The position numbers were made by a program, and so were the translations under genes. A DNA stretch of 64,000 nt, taken from the NCBI GenBank assembly GCA_044226535.1, contig JBGAGT010000009.1, positions 1 to 64,000 on the forward strand. Direction: 5' to 3'. This document shows, piece after piece, positions 24,425 through 33,686 of this stretch; within the stretch, counting starts at the first letter, position 1, and every line of letters begins with the position of its first letter. This DNA is from VBCG01 sp044226535. Lineage in GTDB: Bacteria; Pseudomonadota; Gammaproteobacteria; Burkholderiales; Casimicrobiaceae. The notes below the pieces were generated by a model. The model did not search any database, had not been told where the DNA came from, and saw only the letters and a list, made by a program, of their open reading frames with translations.

Positions 24425-26116
24425 ATGATCCAGTGGTTTTTCGACACGCTCAAGCAGTACCCGGAGATCGCGATTTTCCTCGCGCTTGCACTGGGCTACT
24501 ACTTCGGCAAGTTCACCTTCAAGGGCATCGGGTTAGGGTCGGTGACCGCCACGCTGATCGCGGGCGTGGTGATCGGCCAGATCGGCATCACCATCAACCA
24601 GCCGCTCAAGGCCTTCTCGTTCCTGATGTTCCTGTTCGCCGTCGGCTACGGCGTCGGGCCGCAGTTCGTGCGCGGCATCGCCAGCAGCGGGCTGCCGCAG
24701 GCGATCTTCTCCGCGGTGCAGTGCGTGTTCAGCCTGGTCGCCGTCGTGGTCATCGCCAAGGTCGCCGGCTACGACCTCGGCTACGCGGCCGGCCTGTACT
24801 CGGGATCGCAGACGATTTCCGCGGCGATGGGCCTTTCGACCGATGCCATCAACCGGCTGGGCCTGGAGGCGGACAAGACCAAGGCCATGCTCGATTCGAT
24901 GCCGATCGCCTACGCGGTCACGTACATGTTCGGCACCATGGGCTCGGCGATCGTCATCGCCATCCTCGGCCCCAAGCTGCTCGGCATCGACCTCGTCGCC
25001 GCCTGCAAGGACTACGAGGAGAAGTTCGGTGGCGGCAAGAAGGAGGTGGGCGGCCCCGGCACGGGCTGGTACCAGCGCGTGCTGCGCGCCTACAAGATCC
25101 GCGCCGGCGGCAAGGCCGCGGGCCTCCGCGTCACCGAGGCCGAGGCCCTGGTGCCCGATTCGCGACTCTTCATCCTGCGCATCCGCCGCGGCGGCCAGCT
25201 CGTCGAGGCGACCGCCGACTTCGTCCTCAAGGAGGGCGATGTCGTGGCGGTCGCGGGCAGCCGCGAGGTGATGGTCAAGGCGCTGCAGGGCGCGGAGGAG
25301 GTCGACGACCGCGATCTCCTCGCCGTGCCGGTCGAGGGCGTCGACGTGCTGGTGACGCAGAAGGAGGTCGACGGCAAGACGCTCGCCGACCTCGCGGCGC
25401 GTCCCGAGACGCGCGGCGTGTTCCTGCGCAAGATCACGCGCGGGGCCACGGCCACCGACATCCCCATCATGGCTGGCACCGAGATCAACCGCGGGGACCT
25501 CGTCACCCTCGTGGGGCGGACGCAGGACGTCGCTGCGGCGACGCGGATGCTCGGCGTCGCCGACCGCCCGACCGACGTCACCGACATGGCCTTCGTCGGC
25601 GCGGCGATCGTCGTCGGCGGCCTGATCGGCGCGCTGATGTTCAAGGTGTCGGGCGTGCCGCTCACGCTGTCGACGGCCGGCGGCGCGCTGATCGCCGGGA
25701 TCATCGGCGGCTGGCTGCGCTCGGTGCGGCCGAAGTTCGGGCGCATCCCCACGCCGACCGTGTGGTTCATGAACTCGGTCGGCCTCAACATCTTCATCGC
25801 CATCGTCGGCATCTCGGCCGGCCCCGGTTTCGTGAACGGCCTCAAGACCCAGGGCATCGGGCTCTTCCTCTGGGGCATGGCCGCCACCACGATCCCGCTG
25901 GTGCTCGGCATGTACGTCGCGAAATACGTGTTCAAGTTCCACGACGCGCTGAACCTGGGGATCATCTCCGGCTCGCGCACCACCACGGCCTCGCTGGGCC
26001 TCGTCTGCGACCAGGCGAAGAGCCAGATCCCCGCGCTGGGCTACACCGTCACCTACGCCGTGGGGAACACGCTGCTGACCATCTGGGGCATGGTCATCAT
26101 CATGCTGCTTTCCTGA
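24425..26116 (+). CDS. aspT: AspT-type aspartate:alanine exchanger, first copy
   Basis: A 563-residue member of the aspartate:alanine exchanger family. Two hydrophobic halves (residues about 10-185 and 380-560) flank two cytoplasmic TrkA-C domains. The repeated family motif is seen as GLYSGSQTISAAMG in the first half and GIISGSRTTTASLG in the second. Electrogenic exchange of aspartate for alanine, together with a decarboxylase, generates proton motive force. It is 35 bp after the decarboxylase and 40 bp before asdA, so one operon is likely. Confidence 0.9.
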   Translation: MIQWFFDTLKQYPEIAIFLALALGYYFGKFTFKGIGLGSVTATLIAGVVIGQIGITINQPLKAFSFLMFLFAVGYGVGPQFVRGIASSGLPQAIFSAVQCVFSLVAVVVIAKVAGYDLGYAAGLYSGSQTISAAMGLSTDAINRLGLEADKTKAMLDSMPIAYAVTYMFGTMGSAIVIAILGPKLLGIDLVAACKDYEEKFGGGKKEVGGPGTGWYQRVLRAYKIRAGGKAAGLRVTEAEALVPDSRLFILRIRRGGQLVEATADFVLKEGDVVAVAGSREVMVKALQGAEEVDDRDLLAVPVEGVDVLVTQKEVDGKTLADLAARPETRGVFLRKITRGATATDIPIMAGTEINRGDLVTLVGRTQDVAAATRMLGVADRPTDVTDMAFVGAAIVVGGLIGALMFKVSGVPLTLSTAGGALIAGIIGGWLRSVRPKFGRIPTPTVWFMNSVGLNIFIAIVGISAGPGFVNGLKTQGIGLFLWGMAATTIPLVLGMYVAKYVFKFHDALNLGIISGSRTTTASLGLVCDQAKSQIPALGYTVTYAVGNTLLTIWGMVIIMLLS

Positions 26117-26156
26117 AGCGATGGTCTTTACGCACCGAGCACGCAAGGAGCATTGA

Positions 26157-27851
26157 ATGGACGAGATGACACTCAAGCAGTACGAGAAGCTGGGCCCTTT
26201 CGAGATCAAGGATTTCCTGCAGAAGGCGGCGTCGAAGGCCGCAGCGGACCAGTCGCTCTCGTACCTGAACGCGGGCCGCGGCAACCCCAACTGGGTCGCG
26301 ACCGAGCCGCGCGAGGCGTTCTTCCTGCTGGGTCAGTTCGCGGTCGTCGAAAGCAAGCGCGTGCTCGACCTGCCGCCGGGCGTGGGCGGCATGCCCAGGG
26401 CACCGGGGATCGCCGGCCGCCTCGAGGCCTGGCTCGCGAAGCACGACGACATGCCGGGAGCGCCTTTCCTGCAGAAGATGGTGCCGTGGGCGGTGAAGAA
26501 ATTCGGCTTCGACCCCGACAAGTTCGTGCACGAGCTCGTCGACTCGATCATCGGCGACCACTACCCGGTCCCCGACCGGATGCTGGTGCACAACGAGCGG
26601 ATCGTCCATGAATACCTCGGGTGGGCGATGTGCGGCGACCCGCGGCCGCGGGGCAAGTTCGACATCTATGCGGTCGAGGGCGGCACGGCGGCGATGTGCT
26701 ACATCTTCAAGTCGCTCAAGAGCAATCGCCTGCTCAACCCGGGCGACACCATCGCGCTGGGCACGCCGATCTTCACGCCCTACATCGAGATGTCGCATCT
26801 CGAGGACTACGACCTCAAGTTCGTCGAGGTGCAGGCGAAGCAGGAGGTGAAGTTCCAGTACCCGGACGAGGAGTTGAAGAAGCTCCTCGACCCCAAGGTC
26901 AAGGCGTTCTTCATCGTCAACCCCGGCAACCCCTTCGCCGTGGCGCTCGACGAGGCCACCATCCGCAAGATCGGCGCGATCCTCAAGAAGCGGCCCGACC
27001 TGATCCTGCTGACCGATGACGTCTACGGCACGTTCGTGCCCGGCTTCCGCTCGCTGATGGGCGCGTTCCCGAAAAACACCATCGGCGTCTACTCGTACAG
27101 CAAGTACTTCGGCTGCACGGGGTGGCGGCTCGGCACGGTGGCGGTGCACGAGGACAACATCTTCGACGAGATGATCGCGAGGCACCCGGAGTCCCTCAAG
27201 AAGGTCCTCGACAAGCGCTACGGCGGGCTCACGCTCGAGCCCCGCAAGCTCAAGTTCATCGACCGCATCGTCGCCGACAGCCGCGACGTGGCGCTCAACC
27301 ACACCGCCGGCCTCTCGCTGCCGCAGCAGGTGATGATGTCGCTGTTCTCGCTGTCCGAGCTGATGGACGAGAAGAAGGACTACCAGAAGGCCTGCCTCGG
27401 CATCGTAAAGAAGCGCGTGCAGGCGACGATCGAGGGCCTCGGTATCGAGGTCGGCGAGAACGACCATTTCGACTACTACTACGGCCTGATCGACTTCGAG
27501 TTCTTCGCGCGCAAGTACGTCGGCGAGGAGATCGTCGAGTGGATGAAGAAGCACGTGCACCCGCTCGACATCGTGTTCCGCCTCGCCGAGGACCACGGCA
27601 TCGTGCTGCTCAACGGCAGCGGCTTCGCGGCGCCCGACTGGTCGGTGCGCATCTCGTTCGCCAACCTCGACGACCACGTCTACGACGAGATCGGCCGCGC
27701 GGTGCGCGCCATCGCGCGGGGCTATCGGCAGGCCTACGAGGCCTCGAAGGAGGCAGCGGGTGCGACGGGAAGGACCGGCAAGGCCTCCGCGCCGGGCGCG
27801 GTTGCCGGGAACACGCGGGCGAAGAAGAAGCCGGCAGCCTCGAAGCGCTGA
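26157..27851 (+). CDS. asdA: Aspartate 4-decarboxylase (bifunctional aminotransferase)
   Basis: A 564-residue PLP enzyme converting aspartate to alanine and CO2. It follows the AsdA pattern throughout: LSYLNAGRGNPNW, the unique insertion around residues 60-140, YAVEGGTAAMCYIF, NPGNPFAVALD, and the PLP lysine Lys316 in YSYSKYFGCTGWRLG. NGSGFAAPDWSVRIS is near the end. About 30 extra C-terminal residues are Ala/Lys-rich and unlike the enzyme. With AspT it forms the known aspartate-alanine proton-motive cycle. Confidence 0.93.
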   Translation: MDEMTLKQYEKLGPFEIKDFLQKAASKAAADQSLSYLNAGRGNPNWVATEPREAFFLLGQFAVVESKRVLDLPPGVGGMPRAPGIAGRLEAWLAKHDDMPGAPFLQKMVPWAVKKFGFDPDKFVHELVDSIIGDHYPVPDRMLVHNERIVHEYLGWAMCGDPRPRGKFDIYAVEGGTAAMCYIFKSLKSNRLLNPGDTIALGTPIFTPYIEMSHLEDYDLKFVEVQAKQEVKFQYPDEELKKLLDPKVKAFFIVNPGNPFAVALDEATIRKIGAILKKRPDLILLTDDVYGTFVPGFRSLMGAFPKNTIGVYSYSKYFGCTGWRLGTVAVHEDNIFDEMIARHPESLKKVLDKRYGGLTLEPRKLKFIDRIVADSRDVALNHTAGLSLPQQVMMSLFSLSELMDEKKDYQKACLGIVKKRVQATIEGLGIEVGENDHFDYYYGLIDFEFFARKYVGEEIVEWMKKHVHPLDIVFRLAEDHGIVLLNGSGFAAPDWSVRISFANLDDHVYDEIGRAVRAIARGYRQAYEASKEAAGATGRTGKASAPGAVAGNTRAKKKPAASKR

Positions 27852-27866
27852 CCGCCGGAGGACACG

Positions 27867-29561
27867 ATGGCCTGGTTCGCCACGACGTTCGCGAAGTACC
27901 CCGAGCTCGCGGTGTTCCTGGTCATCGGGCTCGGCTACTGGATCGGCAGCTTCAAGATCAAGGGCTTCGGCCTCGGGCCGGTGACGGGGTCGCTGATCGT
28001 GGGGCTGGTCGTCGGGGCGTATTTCACCGTCCCGGTGTCGTCGATGGCCAAGTCGCTGCTGTTCCTGCTGTTCCTGTTCTCCATCGGCTATTCGGTCGGC
28101 CCCAAGTTCTTCCAGGCGATGAAGGGCGATGGCCTGCGCTGGGCGACGCTGGCCGTCGTCGTCGGCGTCTCGGGGCTCGCGACCGCCTACGGCGTTGCGC
28201 GCGCGCTCGACCTCGATCCCGGCTTCGCCGGCGGCCTCGTCTCGGGTGCGTTGACCGAGTCGCCGGCCATCGGCACGGCGACCGAGGCGATCAATGCGCT
28301 GCCGCTTCCCGAAGCGGAGCGCGCACGCCTCGTCGGCCATGTGGCGGTCGCCGACGCGATCTGCTACGTGTTCGGCGCCTTCGGCGTGATCTTCTTCTGC
28401 AGCGTCCTCGGGCCGCGGCTCCTGCGCGTCGACCTCGTCGCCGAGGCACGCAAGGTCGAGGCCGAGCTCGGCATCGACCGGGAGCGCCCCGGGGTCGTGT
28501 CGGCGTGGCACGCCTTCGAGCTCCGCGCGATGCGCATCGAGCCCTCGAGCCAGGTGGCGGGCTGGACGGTTGCGCGCGTCGAGGCCATGGTCCCGGGGGC
28601 GCGGATCTTCGTCGAGCGCCTGCGCCGCGACGGGCGCCTCGTCGACGTGACCCAGGAGATGGTCCTCGCGCCCGGTGACGTCGTGGCGCTGTCGGGCCCT
28701 CGCGAGCTCCTGACCAAGCTCTCGGGCGCGCCCGGCGTCGTCGAGGTCGAGGACCGCGAGTTGCTGGACATGGCCGCCGCGTCGTTCGACGTGTACGTGA
28801 CTTCGGCGGAGGTCGCAGGCCGCACGCTCGCCGAGCTCGCGGCCTCGGACCTGCCCTTGCGGGGCGCCTTCCTGCGGCAGATCACGCGGGCCGGCCAGGC
28901 GATCTTCATCGCGCCGGGCACGACGATCGAGCGCGGCGACGTCGTGCGCCTCGTCGGGTCGGAGCAGGCGGTGAAGCGCGCGGCCAACGTCATGGGGGCG
29001 ACGGTGGCGCCGAGCGACGCGACCGATTTCGTCGCGCTGTCGTTCGGCATCCTGGCCGGGGCGCTGCTGGGGCTCGCCGTCATCATCCCGCTAGGCAGTG
29101 TGCGCATTTCGGTCGGTACCAGCGTCGGCACGCTGATCGCGGGCCTGCTGGTCGGATACCTGCACTCGCGGCGGCCCACCTTCGGCCGCATCCCCGGTGG
29201 CGCCATCTCGCTGATGATATCGCTGGGCCTCGCGGCCTTCGTCGGCATGATCGGCCTGGGTGCCGGGCCGCATTTCATCGACGCGATGCGCGAGGCGGGC
29301 CTGTCGCTCTTCTTCGGCGGCATCGTGGTCACCACGGTGCCGTTGCTGGTGGGGCTCTATTTCGGGCGCTACGCGCTGAAGCTCAATCCCGTGCTGCTGC
29401 TCGGCGGCATCGCCGGCGCGATGACGATGACGGCGGGAATGGCCGGCGTGCAGGAGCGCTCGGACAGCCCCGTGGCGGTGCTCGGCTACTCGGGCACCGT
29501 CGCCATCGGCCACATCCTGCTGACGCTGTGGGGCATGGTCATCGTGAAGCTCGTCGCCTGA
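27867..29561 (+). CDS. AspT-type exchanger, second copy
   Basis: A 564-residue paralogue of the exchanger upstream of asdA, with the same two-half architecture and central TrkA-C pair. The motifs differ: GGLVSGALTESPAIG in the first half and GGIAGAMTMTAGM in the second. The divergence suggests another substrate pair, perhaps that of the Orn/Lys/Arg-type decarboxylase (inference). It starts 15 bp after asdA behind GGAGGA and is the last gene of the cluster. Confidence 0.85.
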   Translation: MAWFATTFAKYPELAVFLVIGLGYWIGSFKIKGFGLGPVTGSLIVGLVVGAYFTVPVSSMAKSLLFLLFLFSIGYSVGPKFFQAMKGDGLRWATLAVVVGVSGLATAYGVARALDLDPGFAGGLVSGALTESPAIGTATEAINALPLPEAERARLVGHVAVADAICYVFGAFGVIFFCSVLGPRLLRVDLVAEARKVEAELGIDRERPGVVSAWHAFELRAMRIEPSSQVAGWTVARVEAMVPGARIFVERLRRDGRLVDVTQEMVLAPGDVVALSGPRELLTKLSGAPGVVEVEDRELLDMAAASFDVYVTSAEVAGRTLAELAASDLPLRGAFLRQITRAGQAIFIAPGTTIERGDVVRLVGSEQAVKRAANVMGATVAPSDATDFVALSFGILAGALLGLAVIIPLGSVRISVGTSVGTLIAGLLVGYLHSRRPTFGRIPGGAISLMISLGLAAFVGMIGLGAGPHFIDAMREAGLSLFFGGIVVTTVPLLVGLYFGRYALKLNPVLLLGGIAGAMTMTAGMAGVQERSDSPVAVLGYSGTVAIGHILLTLWGMVIVKLVA

Positions 29562-29576
29562 CCCGCCATGCCTGCC

Positions 29577-30662
29577 TCAGCCGCCAGTCGCGTTGCTCCC
29601 TTCGCGCGCGGGCGCCGTGGCCTCGCGGCGCCACTGTCCCGGCGTGGTTCCCGTCCAGCGCCTGAAGGTGCGCATGAACGGGCTGACGCCGGCGTAGCCG
29701 AGCGCGGCCGCGACGTCATCGAGGGTGATGTTCTGGCCGTCGAGCAGCTCGCGGGCGAGCTCGAAGCGCACCTCGTCGAGCACCGCCTGGAAGGTGGTGC
29801 CTTCTTCCTTGAGGCGCCGATTGAGGGTGCGCCGGTGCATCGACAGCATCTGCGCCACGTCGTCGCCCGAATTGCGCCCCTGCAGCATCAGCACGCGCAG
29901 CGCGCGGCACACGCGCTGCACGAGATTGCAGCGACCCGCGCGCGAGGCCTCGGCCAGCAGGTAACGCAATTCGCCGGGCGACGCCCCCTCCACCACGTGG
30001 TGCATCCATGTGGCCGGGAAGCGCAGCGCATTCACTTCGGAATCGAAGCGGGGCGCGACCTTGAAGAGGTTGCGATAGGGCGAGGCGTCCTCCGGGCGGG
30101 AATGGGAGAACAGGACCTCGCTGGGAGCCCAGCCCTGCCCGCACAGGCCGCGCATGATGTTCATGCCGCTTGCCAGCGCGACGTCGTGCATCTGCGCCGT
30201 GTGCACGACACCGGGGTCGTAGATCGCGTAGCCGAATTCGACATGCCGTTCGCCACGCAGCACGAATGGCATCCCACCGGCGCTGTTGAGGTGCTGGTAC
30301 ACGGTGAGCGCCTGCAGGGCGTCGCCCACCGTGCGCGAGTTGAGGACGATTCGCCCGACGAGGCCCAGGTCCGACAGGTGCCACATGCGACCGGCGAGCA
30401 ATCCGAAGTGATTGCAGGCGGTGCGCCGTGCTGCTTCGTCGACAAGCTGCACCAGCGAGGCATAGGGGACCGTCTTGTGGGGGTCGCCGAGCGCATCGGC
30501 GGGAAGGCCCACCGCCGCGAGGCTCGCCGCTGCGTCACCGCCGAGCTGGCGGATCAGCTCGGGCACCCGGGCAAATGCGCCGATCCGCTGGTTCCAGGGG
30601 CCGCCCTTCGCGAGCAGCGCCCGCCTTCGCTGTTCGAGGCTGGAGGTCTTGGGCGCATTCAC
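29577..30662 (-). CDS. AraC-family regulator (OruR/ArgR-like)
   Basis: A 361-residue regulator. The N-terminal part (about 30-210) looks like the arabinose-binding-type domain found in OruR and related regulators, and the C-terminal AraC helix-turn-helix pair includes VAQMLSMHRRTLNRRLKEEG and DVAAALGYAGVSPFMRTFRRWTGTTPGQWR. It converges with the decarboxylase/antiporter cluster, ending 15 bp from it, and is a natural candidate to regulate it. It is divergent from the Rieske-like gene. Confidence 0.85.
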   Translation of the reverse strand: MNAPKTSSLEQRRRALLAKGGPWNQRIGAFARVPELIRQLGGDAAASLAAVGLPADALGDPHKTVPYASLVQLVDEAARRTACNHFGLLAGRMWHLSDLGLVGRIVLNSRTVGDALQALTVYQHLNSAGGMPFVLRGERHVEFGYAIYDPGVVHTAQMHDVALASGMNIMRGLCGQGWAPSEVLFSHSRPEDASPYRNLFKVAPRFDSEVNALRFPATWMHHVVEGASPGELRYLLAEASRAGRCNLVQRVCRALRVLMLQGRNSGDDVAQMLSMHRRTLNRRLKEEGTTFQAVLDEVRFELARELLDGQNITLDDVAAALGYAGVSPFMRTFRRWTGTTPGQWRREATAPAREGSNATGG

Positions 30663-30763
30663 GGGTCGGGTGCGGGCGAGCGGATGTCGCGGGATGGTTG
30701 TTCAGGCCGCCAGTAAAGTCAACTGCACGCATATTCCGCGCCGATCCTCGAGCGGTTTCGATC

Positions 30764-31153
30764 ATGTCATATCGTCATAAGCTCGTCCCGCCACGGGTGC
30801 CCCTGCCCGGCAAGTCGACGGCACTGACCATCGGCGAGCTGGACATCGCCGTGTTCAACGTCGATGGCCAGCTTTTCGCGCTCGAGGATGCGTGCCTGCG
30901 GTGCGGGAGCTCGCTCTCCCGCGGCGTGGTGGATGGCCTCGACGTCGCTTGCACCGGGTGCGAATGGCATTACCGGCTCGACAGCGGGCGCGTGTTGGGC
31001 CTCGACGCACTCAAGATCGACACCTTTCGCATCACCCGCGACCGCAACGATGGCGCGACGCTGGAATCGCCGCCCGTCAACCGCGTGCACGCGCCACGTC
31101 GCGCAGGTAGTGGCGCGCAGCAACGACGAAAAGCCCGGCCGCGAGGAGGCTGA
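30764..31153 (+). CDS. Rieske-like ferredoxin with altered cluster ligands
   Basis: A 129-residue protein with the Rieske fold pattern (FNVDGQLFALEDAC, LSRGVVDGLDVAC, WHYRLDSGRV). A Rieske [2Fe-2S] site needs CxH and CxxH. The second is intact (Cys66-xx-His69), but the first reads Cys44-Leu-Arg46-Cys47, so a ligand histidine is replaced by Arg, with an extra Cys next to it and another at 63. It may hold an atypical cluster or none. Its 3' end overlaps the convergent MFS gene by 77 bp. Confidence 0.72.
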   Translation: MSYRHKLVPPRVPLPGKSTALTIGELDIAVFNVDGQLFALEDACLRCGSSLSRGVVDGLDVACTGCEWHYRLDSGRVLGLDALKIDTFRITRDRNDGATLESPPVNRVHAPRRAGSGAQQRRKARPRGG

Positions 31154-32354
31154 AGAAGGGCAGTACCTTGAACGCGGCGGCGAGGCCATGGCGATCCGAG
31201 ATCACGCCGGCAAGGATCGGCCCCGTGGCGAGCCCCAGTCCACCCTGGATGCAAGCGGCCACCGACGCAAAAGTGACGCGAAGCGAGGCGGGTGCGACGT
31301 CGATCGCCATCGCGCCCGAAGGCCCGATCGTTCCCCCCATCACCAGCGCACACATCGCGAGCGCGGCGAGCTGCCACGACGGCGCGATTCCGGCGAGGAA
31401 GGCGGGCCACAGGAAGAGCGCTGACGCGAGCGCGGCCAGCGACGCGGCGATCGGGCGGGCGCGCGGCATGCGCGCCGTCGCACGGTCGGCGAGGGCGCCG
31501 ACGACGATCGAGCCGCCGGCACTCAGCGACACCAGCGCAGCCGCGACCAGCGCGGCCATGTCCGGCGCGAGCCCGTGATAGCGCACGAGGAAGCTCGGCG
31601 TCCACGCGAGGATGGACGACACCATCACGAGCTGCGCGCCGGTCGCGAGGCTGGACATCAGCAGCGTGCGACTGGACGATACGGCGCGCAGGGCTTGGCG
31701 CACCGACGCCCGAAGGGCGGGTGCCGTGAGCGCGGCTGCCGCGCGGCCTGCACGGCTTCGCGCGGCGACGGCGAGCGCCAGCGCAAGCGCGAGGCCCGGC
31801 GCGCCGGCGACCATGAACGCCGTCCGCCATCCCCAGCGCGTGGCCACGACGCCACCCAGCGCCACGCCGAGCACGGACCCCAGCAAGGCCGCGGACAGGA
31901 AGGCCGCAAGCATCGTGCTGCGCTGGCGCTCGGGGAAGAGCGTCGCCACGAGCGCCGCCGCCGCCGCACCGTACGCGGCCTCGCCCACGCCGACCAGGCC
32001 GCGCAGCGTGAGCAGCTGCGCGTAGCTTGCCGCCAGCGCACCTGCCATCGTCGCCGCACTCCATACGAATCCCATCGTCGCGAGCGCCTGCAGACGCGGC
32101 AGGCGGTCGACGAGGTAGGACAGCGGGATGGTCAGCAGCGCGACGACCAGCGCGACGATCGAGGCGAGCGCGCCGAGCTCGCGGTCGCTGAGCGCCCATT
32201 CCCTCGCGAGATGCGGAAACATCGACACGACGACCTGGCGGTCGACGAAGTTGACGACCATCAGCGCCAGCACGAGGCCGAAGATCACCCAGGCGAATCC
32301 GCGGGCGGGCGTTGCCATCGAAACCGGCCGCACGGCGTCGTCGGCTACGTACAT
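31077..32354 (-). CDS. MFS transporter
   Basis: A 425-residue major facilitator with about 12 membrane spans. The first inter-helix loop shows VVNFVDRQVV followed by LSDRELGALAS, and the motif-A-like SYLVDRLPR lies after helix 2. The start at 32354 (MYVADD) follows a GAGGGAGGG Shine-Dalgarno. The pattern resembles the anion:cation symporter/sphingolipid-spinster-type group. Substrate is unknown. Divergent from the ABC transporter genes. Confidence 0.85.
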   Translation of the reverse strand: MYVADDAVRPVSMATPARGFAWVIFGLVLALMVVNFVDRQVVVSMFPHLAREWALSDRELGALASIVALVVALLTIPLSYLVDRLPRLQALATMGFVWSAATMAGALAASYAQLLTLRGLVGVGEAAYGAAAAALVATLFPERQRSTMLAAFLSAALLGSVLGVALGGVVATRWGWRTAFMVAGAPGLALALALAVAARSRAGRAAAALTAPALRASVRQALRAVSSSRTLLMSSLATGAQLVMVSSILAWTPSFLVRYHGLAPDMAALVAAALVSLSAGGSIVVGALADRATARMPRARPIAASLAALASALFLWPAFLAGIAPSWQLAALAMCALVMGGTIGPSGAMAIDVAPASLRVTFASVAACIQGGLGLATGPILAGVISDRHGLAAAFKVLPFFSLLAAGLFVVAARHYLRDVARARG

Positions 32355-32535
32355 CGTCCCTCCCTCGAAAGGCCGGCAGTCGCGAGCATCGGCGCCAGTC
32401 GCCGAACGCTCCGGCCGCGATTGTGCCTCGCCGGGCCGGCGCTGGCACTCGAAATCGGGGATTCGCGGTAACATCCGCGGCAGCTCCGTCGTCTCGCGCC
32501 GGCAATGTCGGCCCTTGCCGCCCCGCCCTCGAATC

Positions 32536-33651
32536 GTGTCCGCCATTTCCGCCTCCGGGCTTGCCAAGCACTGGACGACCGCCCACGGCGCCGTCCATGC
32601 CGTCGACGGCATCGGCTTCGCCTTCGAGCCGGGCACGCTCAACGTGCTGCTGGGTCCTTCGGGCTGCGGCAAGTCGACCACGCTGCGGCTGATCGCCGGC
32701 CTGGAGACGGCCGACGCCGGCCGCATCGAGATCGGCGGGCGCGACGTCACGAACCTGACGCCTTCGCAGCGCAACATCTCGATGGTGTTCCAGTCGTACG
32801 CGCTCTTCCCGCACCTCGACGTCGCCGAGAACATCGTGTTCGGCCTCGACGTGCGCAGGGTGCCGCAGGCCGAGAAGCGCGCGCGCCTCGACGAGGTGGC
32901 GGCGCTGCTGGGCCTCGGGCCGCTGCTGGCGCGCAAGCCCTCGCAGCTCTCGGGCGGGCAGCAGCAGCGCGTGGCGCTGGCACGCGCCATCATCGCGCAC
33001 GCACCGGTGTGCCTGATGGACGAGCCGCTGTCCAACCTCGACGCGCAGCTCCGCGCCGAGATGCGCCAGGAGATCCGCGCGCTGCAGACGCGGCTTCGCA
33101 TCACCATGGTGTACGTCACGCACGACCAGGTCGAGGCGATGTCCATGGCCGACCGCGTGGTGCTGCTCAACAGGGGCCGCATCGAGCAGGACGGAACGCC
33201 CGCCGAGCTGTACGAGGCGCCCGCCAACACCTTCGTCGCGCGCTTCATCGGCACGCCGCCGATGAACCTCATGAAGCTGGTCGCGGCCGGGGGTCCCGCC
33301 GGCGCCGGCGCGGATGGCCGCGGCGCCGTGATCGAAGGAACGACGGGGCCGGTCGTATTGCCCGTGCAATGCGCCGGCGGCATGCTCGGCGTGCGCCCCG
33401 AGCACATCACGCTCGCGTTCGAGGACGGGGTGCATGCGCTCGTGACCAACGTCGAATACCTCGGCGCCGACTCGCTCGTCACCTGCCGCGTCGGCGAGGC
33501 AAGCGTGCAGGCGCGCGTGGCGGGGCGCAGCGCGCTGACGCGCGGCGATGCGACGTGGCTGCGCTGGGCGGCGGGCGCAACGACTTTTTTCGACGGCGAT
33601 GGAAGACGTCGCAGCCCGCGCATGGACGCGGCCGCGACCATGCTGGCTTGA
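32536..33651 (+). CDS. ABC importer ATPase (MalK/UgpC type)
   Basis: A 371-residue nucleotide-binding subunit for a carbohydrate or glycerol-3-phosphate importer. Walker A GPSGCGKST (40-48), the Q-loop FQSYALFPHL, signature LSGGQQQR, Walker B VCLMDEPLSNLD and the H-loop VTHDQ are all present. A C-terminal TOBE domain follows (GVRPEHITLAF). GTG 32536 is the start that gives a normal N-terminus. It pairs with the binding protein 35 bp downstream and with two permeases beyond two antisense genes. Confidence 0.9.
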   Translation: MSAISASGLAKHWTTAHGAVHAVDGIGFAFEPGTLNVLLGPSGCGKSTTLRLIAGLETADAGRIEIGGRDVTNLTPSQRNISMVFQSYALFPHLDVAENIVFGLDVRRVPQAEKRARLDEVAALLGLGPLLARKPSQLSGGQQQRVALARAIIAHAPVCLMDEPLSNLDAQLRAEMRQEIRALQTRLRITMVYVTHDQVEAMSMADRVVLLNRGRIEQDGTPAELYEAPANTFVARFIGTPPMNLMKLVAAGGPAGAGADGRGAVIEGTTGPVVLPVQCAGGMLGVRPEHITLAFEDGVHALVTNVEYLGADSLVTCRVGEASVQARVAGRSALTRGDATWLRWAAGATTFFDGDGRRRSPRMDAAATMLA

Positions 33652-33686
33652 GACCGCAACGCAGGTTCAACGAGGAGGAGGCAGCG

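Noticed and set aside
26100..28511. Roughly 800-codon frame opposite asdA and AspT copy 2
   Set aside because: It crosses two clearly real genes, has no domain and no ribosome-binding site; shadow of GC-rich third positions.
31077..31153. Overlap of Rieske-like and MFS genes as a sign of a pseudogene
   Set aside because: Both frames are intact to their stops and the overlap is tail to tail over poorly conserved ends.
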